64,000 nt of DNA from Gerris lacustris (GCA_951217055.1 OX578276.1:134094587-134158586); one strand, 5' to 3'. Shown: positions 13,051 through 24,908, numbered from the stretch's first letter. Translations and numbers: made by a program. Notes: generated from the sequence alone by a model not told the origin.

Positions 13051-13194
13051 GTTCATAATTTGGGCATGTCTAAAAAACTACGAAACATGTTTCTAAACCG
13101 TATTCAACCATTGAATATTTCTGCTTGATCAACCCAAGATTATACTATTTTTGAGGACAGAAGGGGGACAAATAAACTTGTCAATTATGTGCAT

Positions 13195-13805
13195 ACACTA
13201 CACATAAAGGGTCCATATAGGCAATTTAATAAATCGGTCGAATTCTTTTCTAGCATAATTGGCCCAGCGTTCCAAGATGGCGGCCATAAGTTTAAACCGT
13301 ATTGTAATGAAACGAATAAAAACCTTTAAATTTATCATTGCAGCCCAAACGCAAAGGAATTTCGTAGTCTCCTCCTGAAACCGTACAAAAAATATCATTT
13401 TTTAAGATTTGGAGGGGGGGGGGGGGGGGGTCCTACAAAATAAACGACCTATGAAAAATTCCTTTTTTTTTTTAAAAAAAAAACAGTTTTTTTGGTTTAT
13501 TGATGAAGGATGACTGATTTTTGCAAAAAAGTGAATTCAAATGCATATAACTATATTTTTAATCAGGGGGTTCTCCTCATATTAAACACCTCACCATGTG
13601 ATGCATTTCCGTTAAAAAATTTAAACCCCTTGTTTTTATAGGTATAATTTTATAAGGCAAATCTATATTTTTCCTGTGTTTGGATTATTACACAGTAACA
13701 TAACTGCAAAGTTTCATTTGTTTTTATTTGGTACTTTCGAAGATACACATGATGTAACAACCTCCAGATAGTCAGAGAGACAAACCCCCCCCCACGGACC
13801 CTGAA
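13195..13805 (+). repeat. Dispersed repeat ending in CACGGACCCT, copy 2
   Basis: Second copy of the family at 9355-9905, including AAGATGGCGGCC, poly-G at 13413-13430, GGATTATTACACAG, ATAACTGCAAAGTTTCA and a terminal CGGACCCTG. It has no coding capacity. Confidence 0.65.
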
Positions 13806-14985
13806 AAAAAATGAAAATCGAAACAGATGCTCTAAAAGAAATTATAGGAAAAACATATGTATGAAAGTAAAACAGCCTTGTTATAAAAAACATATTTTCA
13901 AGGTTCGTTAAACCGTAATAATCAAACTAAAAACTTGATCGAATTAAGTTTGCACGTCCATTAATTACAGTTATTGCTAACTACTAATTTATTTATTTTT
14001 ATAACGTTGAAGCTTCTATATCAAACGCCTACGAGGAATCGAGGTGCACAGAATATTTATTCATTAGCTCAAAACCCATTAGGAATAATTAGCTGAAACA
14101 ACATCAAATATGGCCTTAAGACAAGCAGAGATCGGCTTCCTCTCATGTCTGGTTGAAATACAGAGTTCAGCTCAAACACCCACGCATCTAAATCCTACAC
14201 TCATTCCAAACCTTCCATACTATCTTAGTATAAATAATGCTAATTTCATTCTAACTCTAATTAAATTCTAATTACGCAGTTATAAAGTAAAAGCAAACAA
14301 ACAAAAACCAGAGCCTTTAATAACAAAGGAAACTAGAAAGAAAAATAAAGTTTAAATTTTGATTTTGTTTGTTATTAAGTTCACAGATGCGCAATCTATG
14401 AAGGCAAAATCGCATTTTAGTATACGTACATTTCGCATTTGCCTAATTTCCTACCTCTACGTTTATTATGTCTACTAAGATATACAATAAATATATTTGT
14501 GACTGTCTGTTTATTGGTTGAGTATCAATTTAGTTCCAATGCAATTAGGCACTTAAGTGGTTCGTTAACCGGGGTATAGAAAAGTTACAAATATAGGCTA
14601 CAACCACCTCTACCAGACATTGATTTATGTTTCCGAAATAGCGATCTTACAAGGATGAAGGATTTTACTGTTATTTTTTTTAGTAAAAGTTTAGTAAATA
14701 TAAGAACTTGGGAATTGCACATTAATATTGTATGAAGAATATTATGATGTTAATTATTTTTCCTCCAGAAGGGAGATAACATTAACACCCCACCCTAGTT
14801 TATAGGGAAGTATGATCCCATCACAGCATAGCAGTAAAAATGAGGGAGGAAAGCAAAAATCTGAGCGGAAAGTAAAAATAAAAAGCAGCAGAGACAACTT
14901 ATTATTCTTTAAAAAAAATCAGTGTTGCCTGTTAAGAAACAAGTAGCAGTTTTGTTTAACTGAATGACTCGACAGGTTAACAGAT
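13806..14985. other. Intergenic, nothing recognised
   Basis: No gene or repeat boundary was seen in this AT-rich stretch. Confidence 0.4.
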
Positions 14986-14987
14986 GT

Positions 14988-15480
14988 TTTTTACTTTCTC
15001 ATATAAAGAGAAAGTATTGTGATGGCGCGACAATTCGATTTTGAGATTTTGATGGATTTACACGTTTTGAGGTCCCCTGAGTCCAAAAAAGTGGTTTTTA
15101 AAAAATGTCTGTCTGTCTGGCGTCTGTCGTCTGTCGTCTGTGCAGACGCCTGAAGCCTAAACTACTGGGCCGATTTTGACGAAATTTGGCATACATGTTC
15201 AGAAAAATCATACCCCGAGGCGAAATCGAGAAATGAATTTTAGCTCTAATTTTGGGGGCGCTACCCCCCAAAAACTCTGAAAAAACCTGAAAAAAAAAAA
15301 ATTATTTCTTGAAAGCGGTTCCGACGATTTTGTTTAAAAAATTCTAAAATGTAGTCCATTTGAATACGAATCCAACGATATAAGCCGTTTTCCCGGGAAA
15401 ATCTAGTTCCTGAGAAATTAGCTTAAAACGCGGATGGAGAGAGCCCGGATTCGATTCCCCGCCGAGGAGAAGTTATTTTT
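14988..15480 (+). repeat. AAAGAGAAAGTAT dispersed repeat, fullest copy
   Basis: Begins TTTCTCATATAAAGAGAAAG and continues with GGATTTACACGTTTTGAGG and a (GTCT)/(GTCGTCT) tract at 15107-15143. Next come GGCCGATTTTGACGAAATTTGG, a GGGGGCGCTACCCCCC hairpin and TCTAGTTCCTGAGAAATTA. It ends with a tRNA T-arm-like GGATTCGATTCCCC near 15447. Fragments occur at 4425, 7515 and (antisense) 34620. The T-arm-like tail could mean a tRNA-derived SINE end, but no A box was identified. Confidence 0.65.
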
Positions 15481-15810
15481 ATGATAAATTTTGATGAAAT
15501 GTTCAATAATATTTAAATTTACATTTGAAAACTAATAAGTGGAAACACTGGGCTAAGTAATTATGAACTCATATATGAGAAAGTTTGTCTGAGTTGTCTC
15601 GGACCTATTTTTTTAATATTCTTTTAATTTATTTTATCTACGATTGATAAGAAATATAAACTTTATATCTCTGTTTAGATGCGTAGAAAGTGATTATTTG
15701 AATTCTTCAGCTTTACGCACAATTAGCGAGTTTGTTTACATTTAACAAAACTAATTTGCTGTTCTTTTATTATAAAGTAACTGTTTATATCGAGTTTTTA
15801 GTGAAAAACA
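15481..15810. other. AT-rich leader upstream of a coding-like fragment
   Basis: No gene was seen. It immediately precedes the ATG at 15811. Confidence 0.3.
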
Positions 15811-15951
15811 ATGAGTGAATCAAGTGAATTTGACGAAAATGTGGAGAATAATACTCCTCCAGAAATAATTAATTCGGCAGAAAATACAACTCAAGAAGTA
15901 ATGCCATCTTTATCAAGAGAGAGACACGAACTTACATACAGCAAGTTTATT
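15811..15951 (+). pseudogene. Coding-like N-terminal fragment truncated by a repeat
   Basis: An ATG in good context (AAAACAATGAGT) opens a frame of 47 codons before stem-loop repeat copy A begins at 15952. The nominal frame continues to 16029, but that part reads into the repeat. The peptide starts MSESSEFDENVENNTPPE and is acidic and serine/asparagine-rich, like many protein N-termini. No domain can be named. It may be the start of a host or transposon gene broken by the insertion, or chance. Confidence 0.3.
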
Positions 15952-16540
15952 GCTTCCGAGCTTACCGAAGGTAACGGAAGCATTGTGTTCACTTTTGAGA
16001 ATAAAAAAGTTTTATGCCTCCGATTTTAAAAATTCCAAGACACAAATCCGTTTCAGATATCAGGGAACATTTTTGGTTCCGTGTCTGTCTGTCTGTCTGT
16101 CTGTCGGTCTGTGTGTCCGCGAATCGTGAAACGTGCGACGATAACTTGAGTAAATGTTACCCGATTTTGATGAAATTTCGTAGACATGTTCATTTTACCA
16201 ATGCTCAGGTCGAGTTCGTTGGACAACGTTATCCGTTCAAGCGTTCACGCGCAACGCTCGCGTAAACGTGAATTTAAAATTTAAAATTGGAATTTTCGGT
16301 CGGGAAAAAAATCAAACCTTACCTATCCAATGAGACGAACATTTTTTTCAAATACAATTTTTCAGTAAAACCTACAGCGACACCCCTATAAAATGTTAAA
16401 GATCGCTAAAAAATGTTAATTGTTCTTACACAATAAACAATATAACAATAAAGTAATAAAACTTTAATGTTAATATAACAATAAAGTACATGATAGGATG
16501 CGATGAAGCTATGTGCCACACTAATTGGCAGTGTATTTTT
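15952..16540 (+). mobile_element. Stem-loop repeat family, type 1, copy A
   Basis: A complete copy. The 5' stem-loop GCTTCCGAGCTTACCGAAGG continues into TAACGGAAGC (7-bp outer and 5-bp inner stems). Then come the CCGATTTTAAAAATTCCAAG block, a GTCTGTCTGTCTGTC tract and the type 1 body (GTTGGACAACGTTATCCGTT, ACGCTCGCGTAAACGTGAA). The 3' end is GAAGCTATGTGCCACACTAA then TTGGCAG. It has no protein-coding capacity. Closest relatives here are 18454-19014 and 39662-40240. Confidence 0.85.
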
Positions 16541-17221
16541 TTCTGTATTTATTATTTAAATCTTACAATCGTAGATAAAGTACGGTACGCAACTCGTGCA
16601 AAAAACGGCATTTTGCATTGCTTGTGTGGTTTTACTACCCTCGCTGTCGCTCGGGTGCAAACTTCACACTCCCATGCAAAATGCTACTTTCCGCCCTCGA
16701 CGCGTAATGTACTATTGTTTACGTTTTTTAACTTGGAAAAAAGTTATTATTATTCAGTTAGTAATTTTGTAGTATTAAACATTTGGATTATTATTATAGT
16801 TACATAGATATAAAAAAGTTATTATGGAAATTGAAGAAAACTTAGTTGGAATTGATGAATTGCACATTTAATTTTCTTTATTTTTTTTATCATATGAAGT
16901 TATAAACTTTTTTTTTGTTTTTAGAAGTTTTTGTTAACATTAAAGGTATACACATTTGTAAATTTAGTTATTAATACCAAAATAAATAGATAAATCGAAA
17001 TCTTAGGTATTATTTGAGTTATTTTTCTCCCTTCTAGAGGAAGAAAATCTTGTACGTACCACGGGAGCAAAAAGTCATAGTACCCTCGCTATGATTAACT
17101 CCCTCGGCTATGCCTCGGGATTAAACTTCATGGTTCCCTCGGCTGCGCCTCAGCTTTCAGCCTTCATTAGGACATTACGACGATCTCCGACATATAATAG
17201 ACTCACCTACTCACCTTAGTT
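16541..17221. other. Intergenic, nothing firmly recognised
   Basis: Small G+C-richer patches (16600-16720 and 17070-17160, the latter with repeated CCCTCG/CCTCGG) lie in otherwise AT-rich DNA. No gene was seen. Confidence 0.35.
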
Positions 17222-17630
17222 CAGTCACGAGGTTCAAAAAGGGGGCCCACCTTACGTTTTGTGCAGGAAACGATTTTATCTTTTTATTTCCTCAGGCATG
17301 ATTAGGAGATGTCAAATCCAAGTTTACGACCTCTAAAACAGGGCGGATAATTTTTTTGGTGGGCTAAAAACCACGATTTTTTTCTGCTGCTCCTGTCGAC
17401 AAAATGGTTCGATTTAAAATTAAAATTAAAGAGCACACAATTTCCTTTCAAATGCACTAGTAGAAAGTATTACTACTCCAATTAATACCGGTTCTTCGGA
17501 ACTTTGAAAATTGCTAAATTTTTTCAAAATCGATGGATTTGACATCTCCTAATCATGCCTGAAGACACAAAATATAAAATCGTTTCCTGCACAAAATGCA
17601 AGGTGGACTACCGACTACCCCTCGTGACTG
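17222..17630. mobile_element. Fold-back MITE with CAGTCACGAGG ends
   Basis: Arms 17222-17320 and 17530-17630 are inverted copies: CAGTCACGAGG, TTTTGTGCAGGAAACGATTT and CAGGCATGATTAGGAGATGT occur in order from each end. The centre (about 200 bp) is unique. The inverted match starts slightly further out, at TAGTTCAGT/TAGTCCAGT. No clean target duplication was found, so the superfamily is open. Confidence 0.75.
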
Positions 17631-18255
17631 GACTACTTCTCATAATTTTTTTTTTTAAAGTAACTCAATTTCTTCCGATGAAGGCTAAAAGCTGCCATGT
17701 TTAATTTTTAAGAGACAATTTATTTTATTCCTCATTTGGTTTTGTTTATTCGAACATTAATTTCAAAAGTTAATTCCGACAAAATTAACTGAGTTAACAA
17801 AACATAAGTTTCAGAACATTTTTGTGTGTCCATTCCACAAATTCAATAACGAAATTTACACACAACATTTTTCTTAATTTTAATAAACAACTATGATTAA
17901 ATATTTGTTTGATATTATAACTTTTCTCACGTGGTCTATATAATCAATAAAAGACAAATGTTGATGGGTTAAAGCAACAAAATCTTTCAACTATTGTAGA
18001 AGATAATAATAGCTAGCGAAGGTCAGTCTGTTTGTTATAGATTAATTCATTTGCATTACAATGATACCACGCAAACACAGACTGCAATGCTGAGGGGATT
18101 TTTTTCCCGGCATTTATAATTATTATTTAAAAACTAAAGTGATTCAATTTACTAATAATGAACGCAAATATTGATTATGGGTATATTAACTATCATTGTA
18201 GATCTAAAGATCCTCAACTGAGTTTTTCTCCAATGTGTGATAGCGACTCATCACG
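17631..18255. other. Intergenic, nothing recognised
   Basis: AT-rich, no gene seen. Confidence 0.35.
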
Positions 18256-19195
18256 AAAGAGATATAGTTTTAATAACCAAACAACGTCTTCACACGAAAT
18301 ATTATAATTAACAATTGAACAATTTCGGCTGTTCTAAAGCAGCCTTCTTCAGACAATCTACCGGCAAAATAACGTTCTTAAACTTAAGGTATAAAGAAAG
18401 GTAACATTAGATTGTAAAACAAACTAAACAGTAATTAAATTATAAATAAGTAAAAATAGTGTGGCACATAGCTTCCCCGCATCCTATCATGTACTTTATT
18501 GTTATATTAACATTAAAATTATTGTTAAATTACATTGTTATAATGTTTATTGTGTAAAAACTATTAATAGTTTTAGCGATCTTTAAAACTTCTTAGCGGT
18601 GTCGCTGTTGGTTTTACTAAAAAAATCTATTTGAAAAAAATGTTTGTCTCATTGAAAAGATGAAGTTAGATTTTTTTTCCCCGACCTAAAATTCCAATTT
18701 TAAATTTCAAGTTGACGTTTACGCGAGCGTTATTCGTGAACGCTTGGACGGATAACGTTGTCCAACGAACTCGTCCTGGGCATTGGTAAAATGAACATGT
18801 CAACCAAATTTCATCAAAATCGGTCGACATTTACTCAAGTTATCGTCACACGTTTCATAATTTGCGGACACACAGACAGACACGATACCAAAAATGTTCC
18901 CTGATGTCTGAAACGGATTTCTGTCTTAGAATTTTTAAAATCGGAGACATAAAAGTTTTTCGTTCTCAAAAGTGAACACAATGCTTCCGTTACCTTCGGT
19001 AAGCTTGGAAGCAAAAACTGAAATAAATGGAATTCAAAATACCTAGAGGTTGCTGGATAAATTTGTACTTTCGAAGTACAAGTAGATTATCTGAAGAAGA
19101 CTGCTTTAGAACAGCCGAAGCGCTCACTTATTAATTACAATTTCTTGTTTGAAAACGTTGTTCAGTTATTGAACTACACCTCTTTCATGATTGCC
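18256..19195. repeat. Inverted repeat flanking a stem-loop repeat
   Basis: Arms of about 110 bp (18256-18365 and 19085-19195) are inverted. Shared landmarks read outward from the centre are TCTGAAGAAG, TGCTTTAGAACAGCCGAA, TTAATTA, AACGTTGTT and CTCTTTC. The sequence between them contains stem-loop family copy B. It could be a fold-back transposon into which the repeat inserted, or the ends of a retroelement. Confidence 0.6.
18454..19014 (-). mobile_element. Stem-loop repeat family, type 1, copy B
   Basis: Antisense complete copy. It begins AGTGTGGCACATAGCTTCC and ends TTCCGTTACCTTCGGTAAGC then TTGGAAGC. The body matches copy A closely, including the hairpin, a reduced GACAGACA tract and the CGCTCGCG region (here GCGAGCGTTATTCG). 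Confidence 0.85.
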
Positions 19196-19431
19196 AAAAT
19201 ATTAATTATGCCTTAACTTTCGACAGAGAAAAAAATGTTTCTCCACTAAAATCTCAAAAATTCAACACCTTGAAGTAGTTTCATAGCTATTGGACAATAA
19301 ATATACAAAGACATCTGTTTCACACCAACATAATAAATGGTTCAAAAGTTATAGCTGAAACAAACTTTTAAATGGGCGCCATTTTGATTTGTCTGGGCCA
19401 ATCATGCTTGTTATCGGACTCGTTCTATTTG

Positions 19432-19433
<2 letters not shown>
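19196..19433 (-). repeat. Fragment with ATTTTGATTTGTCTGGGCC block
   Basis: The segment 19330-19430 (GGCGCCATTTTGAT, CGGACTCGTTCTATTTGTTAA) resembles the antisense dispersed repeat at 12290-12400. Nothing else was recognised. Confidence 0.4.

Positions 19434-19517
<84 letters not shown>
19434..19517. repeat. (TA)n microsatellite
   Basis: Pure TA run directly 5' of duplicate unit 1. Confidence 0.95.
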
Positions 19518-19519
<2 letters not shown>

Positions 19520-19980
19520 CCTTCACCCCGCCTCATGCTAGGTATTAGTGGTTATGTTTCCTGATATCATGTAGGTCGAGGAATTAAATGAATGCCTCAA
19601 TAGTTTTGTTTCCTTCTAGGCATAGAATCAAGACTTATACATCATACATTCCATTTCTAAAGATATAAAACTCTCCAAATAGTAGTTGGAGTCTATCTAT
19701 CCATATAAAAAATTTGTAATCGAAACTAAGTAATATATTAATAAATAACAATGCTAAAAAAAGGATATAATAAATAAGAAAATAAACGTAGTCAAAACCA
19801 ATTACATTGGGAAGTAGGTGCATTATTTAATTACAAACATTAATTTAATTACGTCTCTTCACTCAATAAACCAGTAAATATTTAATAACTCTAGTTCTAG
19901 GACAAATTAATCCAATATTAAATGCACGATTTAAAGAGTATTAGCGAGAGGTTTAAGCACCCCAATCAGAAATTAAATCG
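19518..19980 (+). repeat. 480-bp duplicate, unit 1
   Basis: Starts TAGCCTTCACCCCGCCTCAT and ends near AGAGGTTTAAGCACCCCAA. It is collinear with unit 2 at 20853-21335 (CATGCTAGGTATTAGTGG, GGAGTCTATCTAT, AACTCTAGTTCTAGGACAAA). Both units sit just 3' of a long TA run. Confidence 0.8.
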
Positions 19981-20720
19981 GTCAACAATTGCGGACTCAA
20001 AAAAATGAAAAATCTATATTGTATAATCATTTCAAAAATGTTAATAATATTGATGTCTGCCAATAGGGATATTCTAAAATTTGATAGAATTAAGTCCTGA
20101 CAAAATGTTATTTGACTTTCCCTTAGTATTTAAGCATATAATATGAACATGTTTATAATGAAAAAAACCTTTGCTTTCCTCGAAAAATTAACAATTTAAA
20201 ATGCTCCTACAGTAGTCGGAATTAATTATTAATCATGGATTTTTCAAATTATAATTGATTATTGGGCGGGTTTTGGAGACTATATACATACATATTGTTT
20301 ATTCAATTTATGTATTCAACCTAAATATATATCCTTACACAGATTATAATTATTATGAGTGCTTAAATGAACCCTATTGGAACCCCTACGTTACTCGGGA
20401 AATTTAATTTAATTTTCTTGTGTATTTAGTTTTCTTGATACTATATTATTGCCATTTCATAAATGCCCTAGGCAGCATTCTACATGCTTACGTAAAGAAG
20501 AATAGATTTAATTTTCTTTCCTTCTAATATAATACTTTCTCTTATGTTGCATATGTATTTAAATGATTATGCGTAAATTTTATAAAAATGTTAGTGTCGT
20601 ATATCTGTTAAAATGTATCCTCTCTATTCGTATACTACTCCAAGTCTACAATTATCCAATTTGGAGGGTTGATTTATTAAATGTCATCTTTAATTGTGTA
20701 TTTTCACAATATCATTAAAT
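19981..20720. other. Intergenic, nothing recognised
   Basis: Spacer between the two duplicate units; no gene was seen. Confidence 0.4.
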
Positions 20721-20742
20721 TATATACATATATATATATATA

Positions 20743-20828
<86 letters not shown>

Positions 20829-20848
20829 TATATATATATATATATCTA
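20721..20848. repeat. (TA)n microsatellite
   Basis: Long TA run with rare CTA/GATA interruptions. The open frame through it encodes only Ile-Tyr repeats and is not a gene. Confidence 0.95.
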
Positions 20849-20852
20849 CACA

Positions 20853-21335
20853 CTAGCCTTCAACCCGCCTCATGCTAGGTATTAGTGGCTATGTTTCCTA
20901 TAATCATGTGGGCCTAGCAATTAAATGAAATGCCTGAATAGTTTTGTTCCCAAAGCCGTATAGAAATAAAATCAGGACTATACTGTACATCATTCATTCC
21001 GTTACTTAGAATATAATAATCTCCAAATCGTAGTTTGGAGTCTATCTATACTATATTTTAAAAAAAATAGCCAATAGGAACTAAGCAATATATTAATAAA
21101 TAACAAAAAAAAATGATAATAAATGAGAAATTAACGTAGTCAAAACCAATTTGACTGGGAAGTCATTGAACAATCATCAACCATTGGTGCATTAATAAAA
21201 TTACCAGTCTCTTCTCTGAATACGGCAGTTGCACCAGAAAATATTTAATAACTCTAGTTCTAGGACAAATTAATAAAAAAATAAATACTCGATTTAAAGA
21301 GCATTAGTGTGAGGTTTTAGCACTCCAACCAGAAA
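20853..21335 (+). repeat. 480-bp duplicate, unit 2
   Basis: Second copy of the 19518-19980 unit, starting CTAGCCTTCAACCCGCCTCA, with scattered substitutions and small indels. Confidence 0.8.
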
Positions 21336-21339
21336 GATG

Positions 21340-22248
21340 TGCCTGACATCTTCAATTTTTTAAGGAGGGTAAAAATATAATTTTTTTAAATTTTTTCAGT
21401 ATGTTTCGGCCAATTTCCGACCAAACGCAAAAAACCTCGAGTCTCTAGGTGGTCTAGAAGTACACAAACATTTTGATTAGTCGGTCAGTGGGTTTTGCCT
21501 CTTGATATTAATCAACCTAATTTTTTTTTTTTTTTTTTTTTTTTTTAAATAAAATTGTTAATAACTTTGGTTCTACTTAATATTTTTCGATAAAACCAAG
21601 CCTACAAAAGCGCAACATGCTTGCTCTCACCTCTGAAAAAAAAAATTTCGCCTATAAAAAATTGATTGCACCTATAAAGTCGGACAGGAGGCGCAGACAC
21701 ACATACATTACATACATATATAAACGAAAAAAGTTAAGGCTACCAATGTACAGACTAAACTTTAATTTTATGTATCTATCTATATATATAAAATTAAAAT
21801 TTTGTCTGTACATTGGTATGAATTCAAAAATGTTTGGATACTTTTTCATTTCATATATTCCGAAAACCGAATCCGGCCTTTTCGTGTATATATGTGTGTC
21901 TGTCGCCACCAGTCCGTCTTTATTAGCGCAAAACTGGTTAAACGAAATCGATTATTTTTTTCAGAGGTGAGCGCAAACATGTTGCGCATGGCTTGGTTTC
22001 ATCGAAAAATATTGAGTAGAACCAAAGTTATTAATAATTTATAAAAAAATATAACCTAAAAATTAGGATGACTAATTAAATATTAAGTGACAATACCCAT
22101 TGACTCGCTCATCAAAATGTTTGGGTACTAGACCACCTAGAGACTCGCGGTTTTTTGCGTTTGGTTGGAAATTGGCCCAAACCGACTGGTAAAATCCGAA
22201 AAGATAAAAAAAAAATGTTTACCCCCTTCAAAAAATTAAAGCTGGCGG
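21340..22248. mobile_element. 0.9-kb fold-back palindrome
   Basis: Two arms meet near 21783. From the outside, both arms carry AATTTTTT-AAGG-GGGTAAA, then CAAACGCAAAAAACC, TAGGTGGTCTAG and AATAACTTTGGTTCTACT. These are followed by CGATAAAACCAAGC/CGATGAAACCAAGC and ACCAATGTACAGAC next to a TATC/TATA centre. Small open frames on both strands are mirror artefacts. It behaves like a fold-back DNA transposon, but no target duplication was identified. Confidence 0.75.
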
Positions 22249-22259
22249 ACACAACTTTA

Positions 22260-22535
22260 AAGTTTTTTTGAAGGGTTATTGCGGCTAAACGGTTAGCGGT
22301 ATCGAAAAGCAGATTTTCAAAGATCTACAACTTTGGTCTTATGACTTTTTGACGTACCTCTATCAGTTCTACCTTAAATAGAGCTAAATTTGATAATTTT
22401 TTACTTTGAGCGTTTATCAATTCTTTTTTGGTATATTTTAACTCATAAAACAAACAACAAAAAAGTATACATATATTTGTAACCTATTCTTCAGGAGCTT
22501 TCATTTGAAATATTAAGAAAATCATTAAAGAATAC
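22260..22535 (+). repeat. Unassigned repeat-like segment
   Basis: Contains TTTGTAACCTATTCTTCAGG and AGCTTTCATTTGA, also present in the tandem units at 39020-39480. Boundaries are not clear. Confidence 0.4.
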
Positions 22536-22584
22536 GAAATAGGATGCGAGGAAGCTATGTGCAACACTAATTGGCAGAATATTT
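22536..22584 (+). mobile_element. Stem-loop repeat family, 3' end fragment
   Basis: Only the terminal AATAGGATGCGAGGAAGCTA and the CACTAATTGGCAG end remain. Confidence 0.7.
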
Positions 22585-23304
22585 ATATTTATATTAATAA
22601 AGCTTTTTCTATCATTCTTTTTTCTTCTTCTAGATGTTTAGGGAGAATTTAATTTGAAATTGAAAAATAGCTTTAACGTAGATTTTGTCAGGCAGTTGTT
22701 CAATATTAGCAAGGCTATAGTTTAAATAGATTGCTATTCCTACAACTGCTATGCGTTAGAAAAAGGTAAAATGTTAACACCTATCTTAAACATAACGCAA
22801 GAGAAAAGGCATTTTATATTAACAGTGAGAGCTCCGGAGCCTTGACGCTAAGGGCATCCTTCCTAAGCAACAGACCTTCCTCGAAAACCCTCTTCTACCT
22901 CTGGAAAATTCCAGAGCTTGAAAACCCTTTTACTTGCATGCTTGAATTAAACCTGAAAAGGGGCTTCAAGTTGTGGCGGACTTGAAAGCCTACAGCTGGA
23001 GAGCAAAGCAAGCTAATTATTCTCCGGTGTATAACATTAATAACATCAGAAACCCTTACATACCTTTCGAATAATTTCCAGAGAAAACACTTTGTTTCGC
23101 TACAGGTTTTGGATAAAATTTAATTTACTAGCTCCTTTAATTTTATTTCCTTTGTATTTATTTTATCCTCGTCCTTTCAACATTTAGTTAGGTAATTATA
23201 CATATCTATCTATTTATTTTATATTCTATATTCCGAGACCTTAAAACTTCGTATATACATAAGCATTGAATTAAAATCTTCAATTAAAATTATTATTGTT
23301 TATT
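22585..23304. other. Intergenic, nothing recognised
   Basis: A G+C-richer patch at 22825-23030 has no recognisable product or RNA fold. Confidence 0.35.
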
Positions 23305-23650
23305 ACTCCCGACCTTACCGAAGATAACGGAAGCCATGTGATCGTTCTGAAGAACAAATATTATATTTTAGGTCTCCGATTTAAAAAAATCCAAGACAGA
23401 AATTCGTTTCAGATATCATGGAACATTTTTAGTTCCGTGTCTGTCGATCGGTCAATTTTTGCGAATATTATCTCCATCTGCACCCGTTTGTTTCTGTTCC
23501 CCATGCGTACAATCATACAGTTATTTATCTTCAAAAGTACTCATTTCATTTTTATGAAATTTGCTTTGTAAAAAGTAACCCGCAGATAGCCCCAGATTAA
23601 TTTCAACCATCTGCACTCTTTAAATTTTGCTAAAATTGATAATAAATTGG
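23305..23650 (+). mobile_element. Stem-loop repeat family, type 2, 5' part
   Basis: Starts with a decayed hairpin CCGACCTTACCGAAGATAAC, then GGAAGCCATGTGATCGTTCT, the CCAAGACAGAAATTCGTTTC block and a type 2 body (AACCCGCAGATAGCCCCAG). The 3' end is missing. Confidence 0.75.
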
Positions 23651-24434
23651 TAAGTAGTTAGGGATGAGCTTGTTTACCTTTTTTTTCATTCCCTTCTCCT
23701 TTTTGGGTCAAATTTTAATAAAAAATTTTTCAATGGGTGCTCATAATAACGTTTTATGAATATCTAGTCCAAGACATATCTAATAAACACGTACGAGATT
23801 AATAACAATTTACTTCTTGCACTTTAAAACTTAAATTCTCACCGAATTTGGTTATAAATAAAATTGCTCAAATAAAACGCATGCTAATATAAGTTGTCGA
23901 GATTAATCTAGAGCAATAAAGATAACATTATACACGATTATAACTAAATAAATAAGGTAATAATTCTAATTCATGGCCCTTGTTCAGGTATACGCAATTG
24001 AAATTAAGAATTCAAGGCGTTAGAGAAGAAAAAACCTTATTATTTTATGATTCTTCATGATAATAATAAACTTGATAGACCTCAGCATTACCTTTTATTT
24101 TTCCATTTCTTTGCGGGTACCAGGTTCTCAGTTATACACTGGACTACCTACTAAAACACTACTTTTTATTCCAGCAGTACAATTATAGGCATACAATTAA
24201 ATCGTAAAGGTCATAATATGGGTATGCGGCTCATCCAATTCATTTATAATTCAGCTTGTATGTAGCCCACAACGAAATAAACAATAAAATAAAAATCACT
24301 ATCAATAAGCACCGAATTGAATTAGGTAAAAATTAATAAATAAAAATTGGTGCTAATTAATTTAGATCTTTGTTCTTGGGTATCACAATGACAATAAATT
24401 CGTTACAAAGACTAAAAATTATTGATTTCACTTA
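23651..24434. other. Intergenic, nothing recognised
   Basis: AT-rich, no gene. Confidence 0.4.
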
Positions 24435-24908
24435 TAGTACAGTAAAATTAGATCAAAAACTGTCCAAACCCAAACATCCAAAAAAAAAAAAGTTCTACCT
24501 CACGCCAAATTGTTTTATACCCTCCTAGTAGTAAGTGGTAAAAAGTTGCACCACTTGCAGCGTCGGATTTGGCGGGGAGGGGTGCGTAAAGGGGGGTAAA
24601 AAGGTATTTTTAATAGTTTTTCGCAAATATCTCGAAAACTATGAGGTTTAGCCCTAACTGTGATCTATACAAAATTAGTCTATATAAAATTTTGAACAAA
24701 AGTGGTCTCATGCATTTTTGTTCTAAAGTAAACGGTAACGTATAGGTATGGAGGGGTAAAAATATCAGTATTTTAAATTTTGGCAAAAATTATGCACTAT
24801 AATTTAATTATTTTAAAAAGTAATTTTCGGTAAAAGGTAACCCTACGTTACCTGTATTGTTTTGAAACTAGACACATCAAAAATCGTAGTTCGAGTTCTT
24901 GTATAGTA

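Noticed and set aside
18195..18300. Hammerhead-like GTGATGAGTC in antisense near the inverted repeat
   Set aside because: The core would need CTGATGA; here the first base is G, and no convincing three-stem fold with a GAAA strand could be drawn.
20694..20885. Open frame of Ile-Tyr repeats
   Set aside because: Pure translation of a TA microsatellite.
22825..23030. G+C-richer patch considered as an exon or ncRNA
   Set aside because: No open frame with recognisable content and no convincing fold or promoter.
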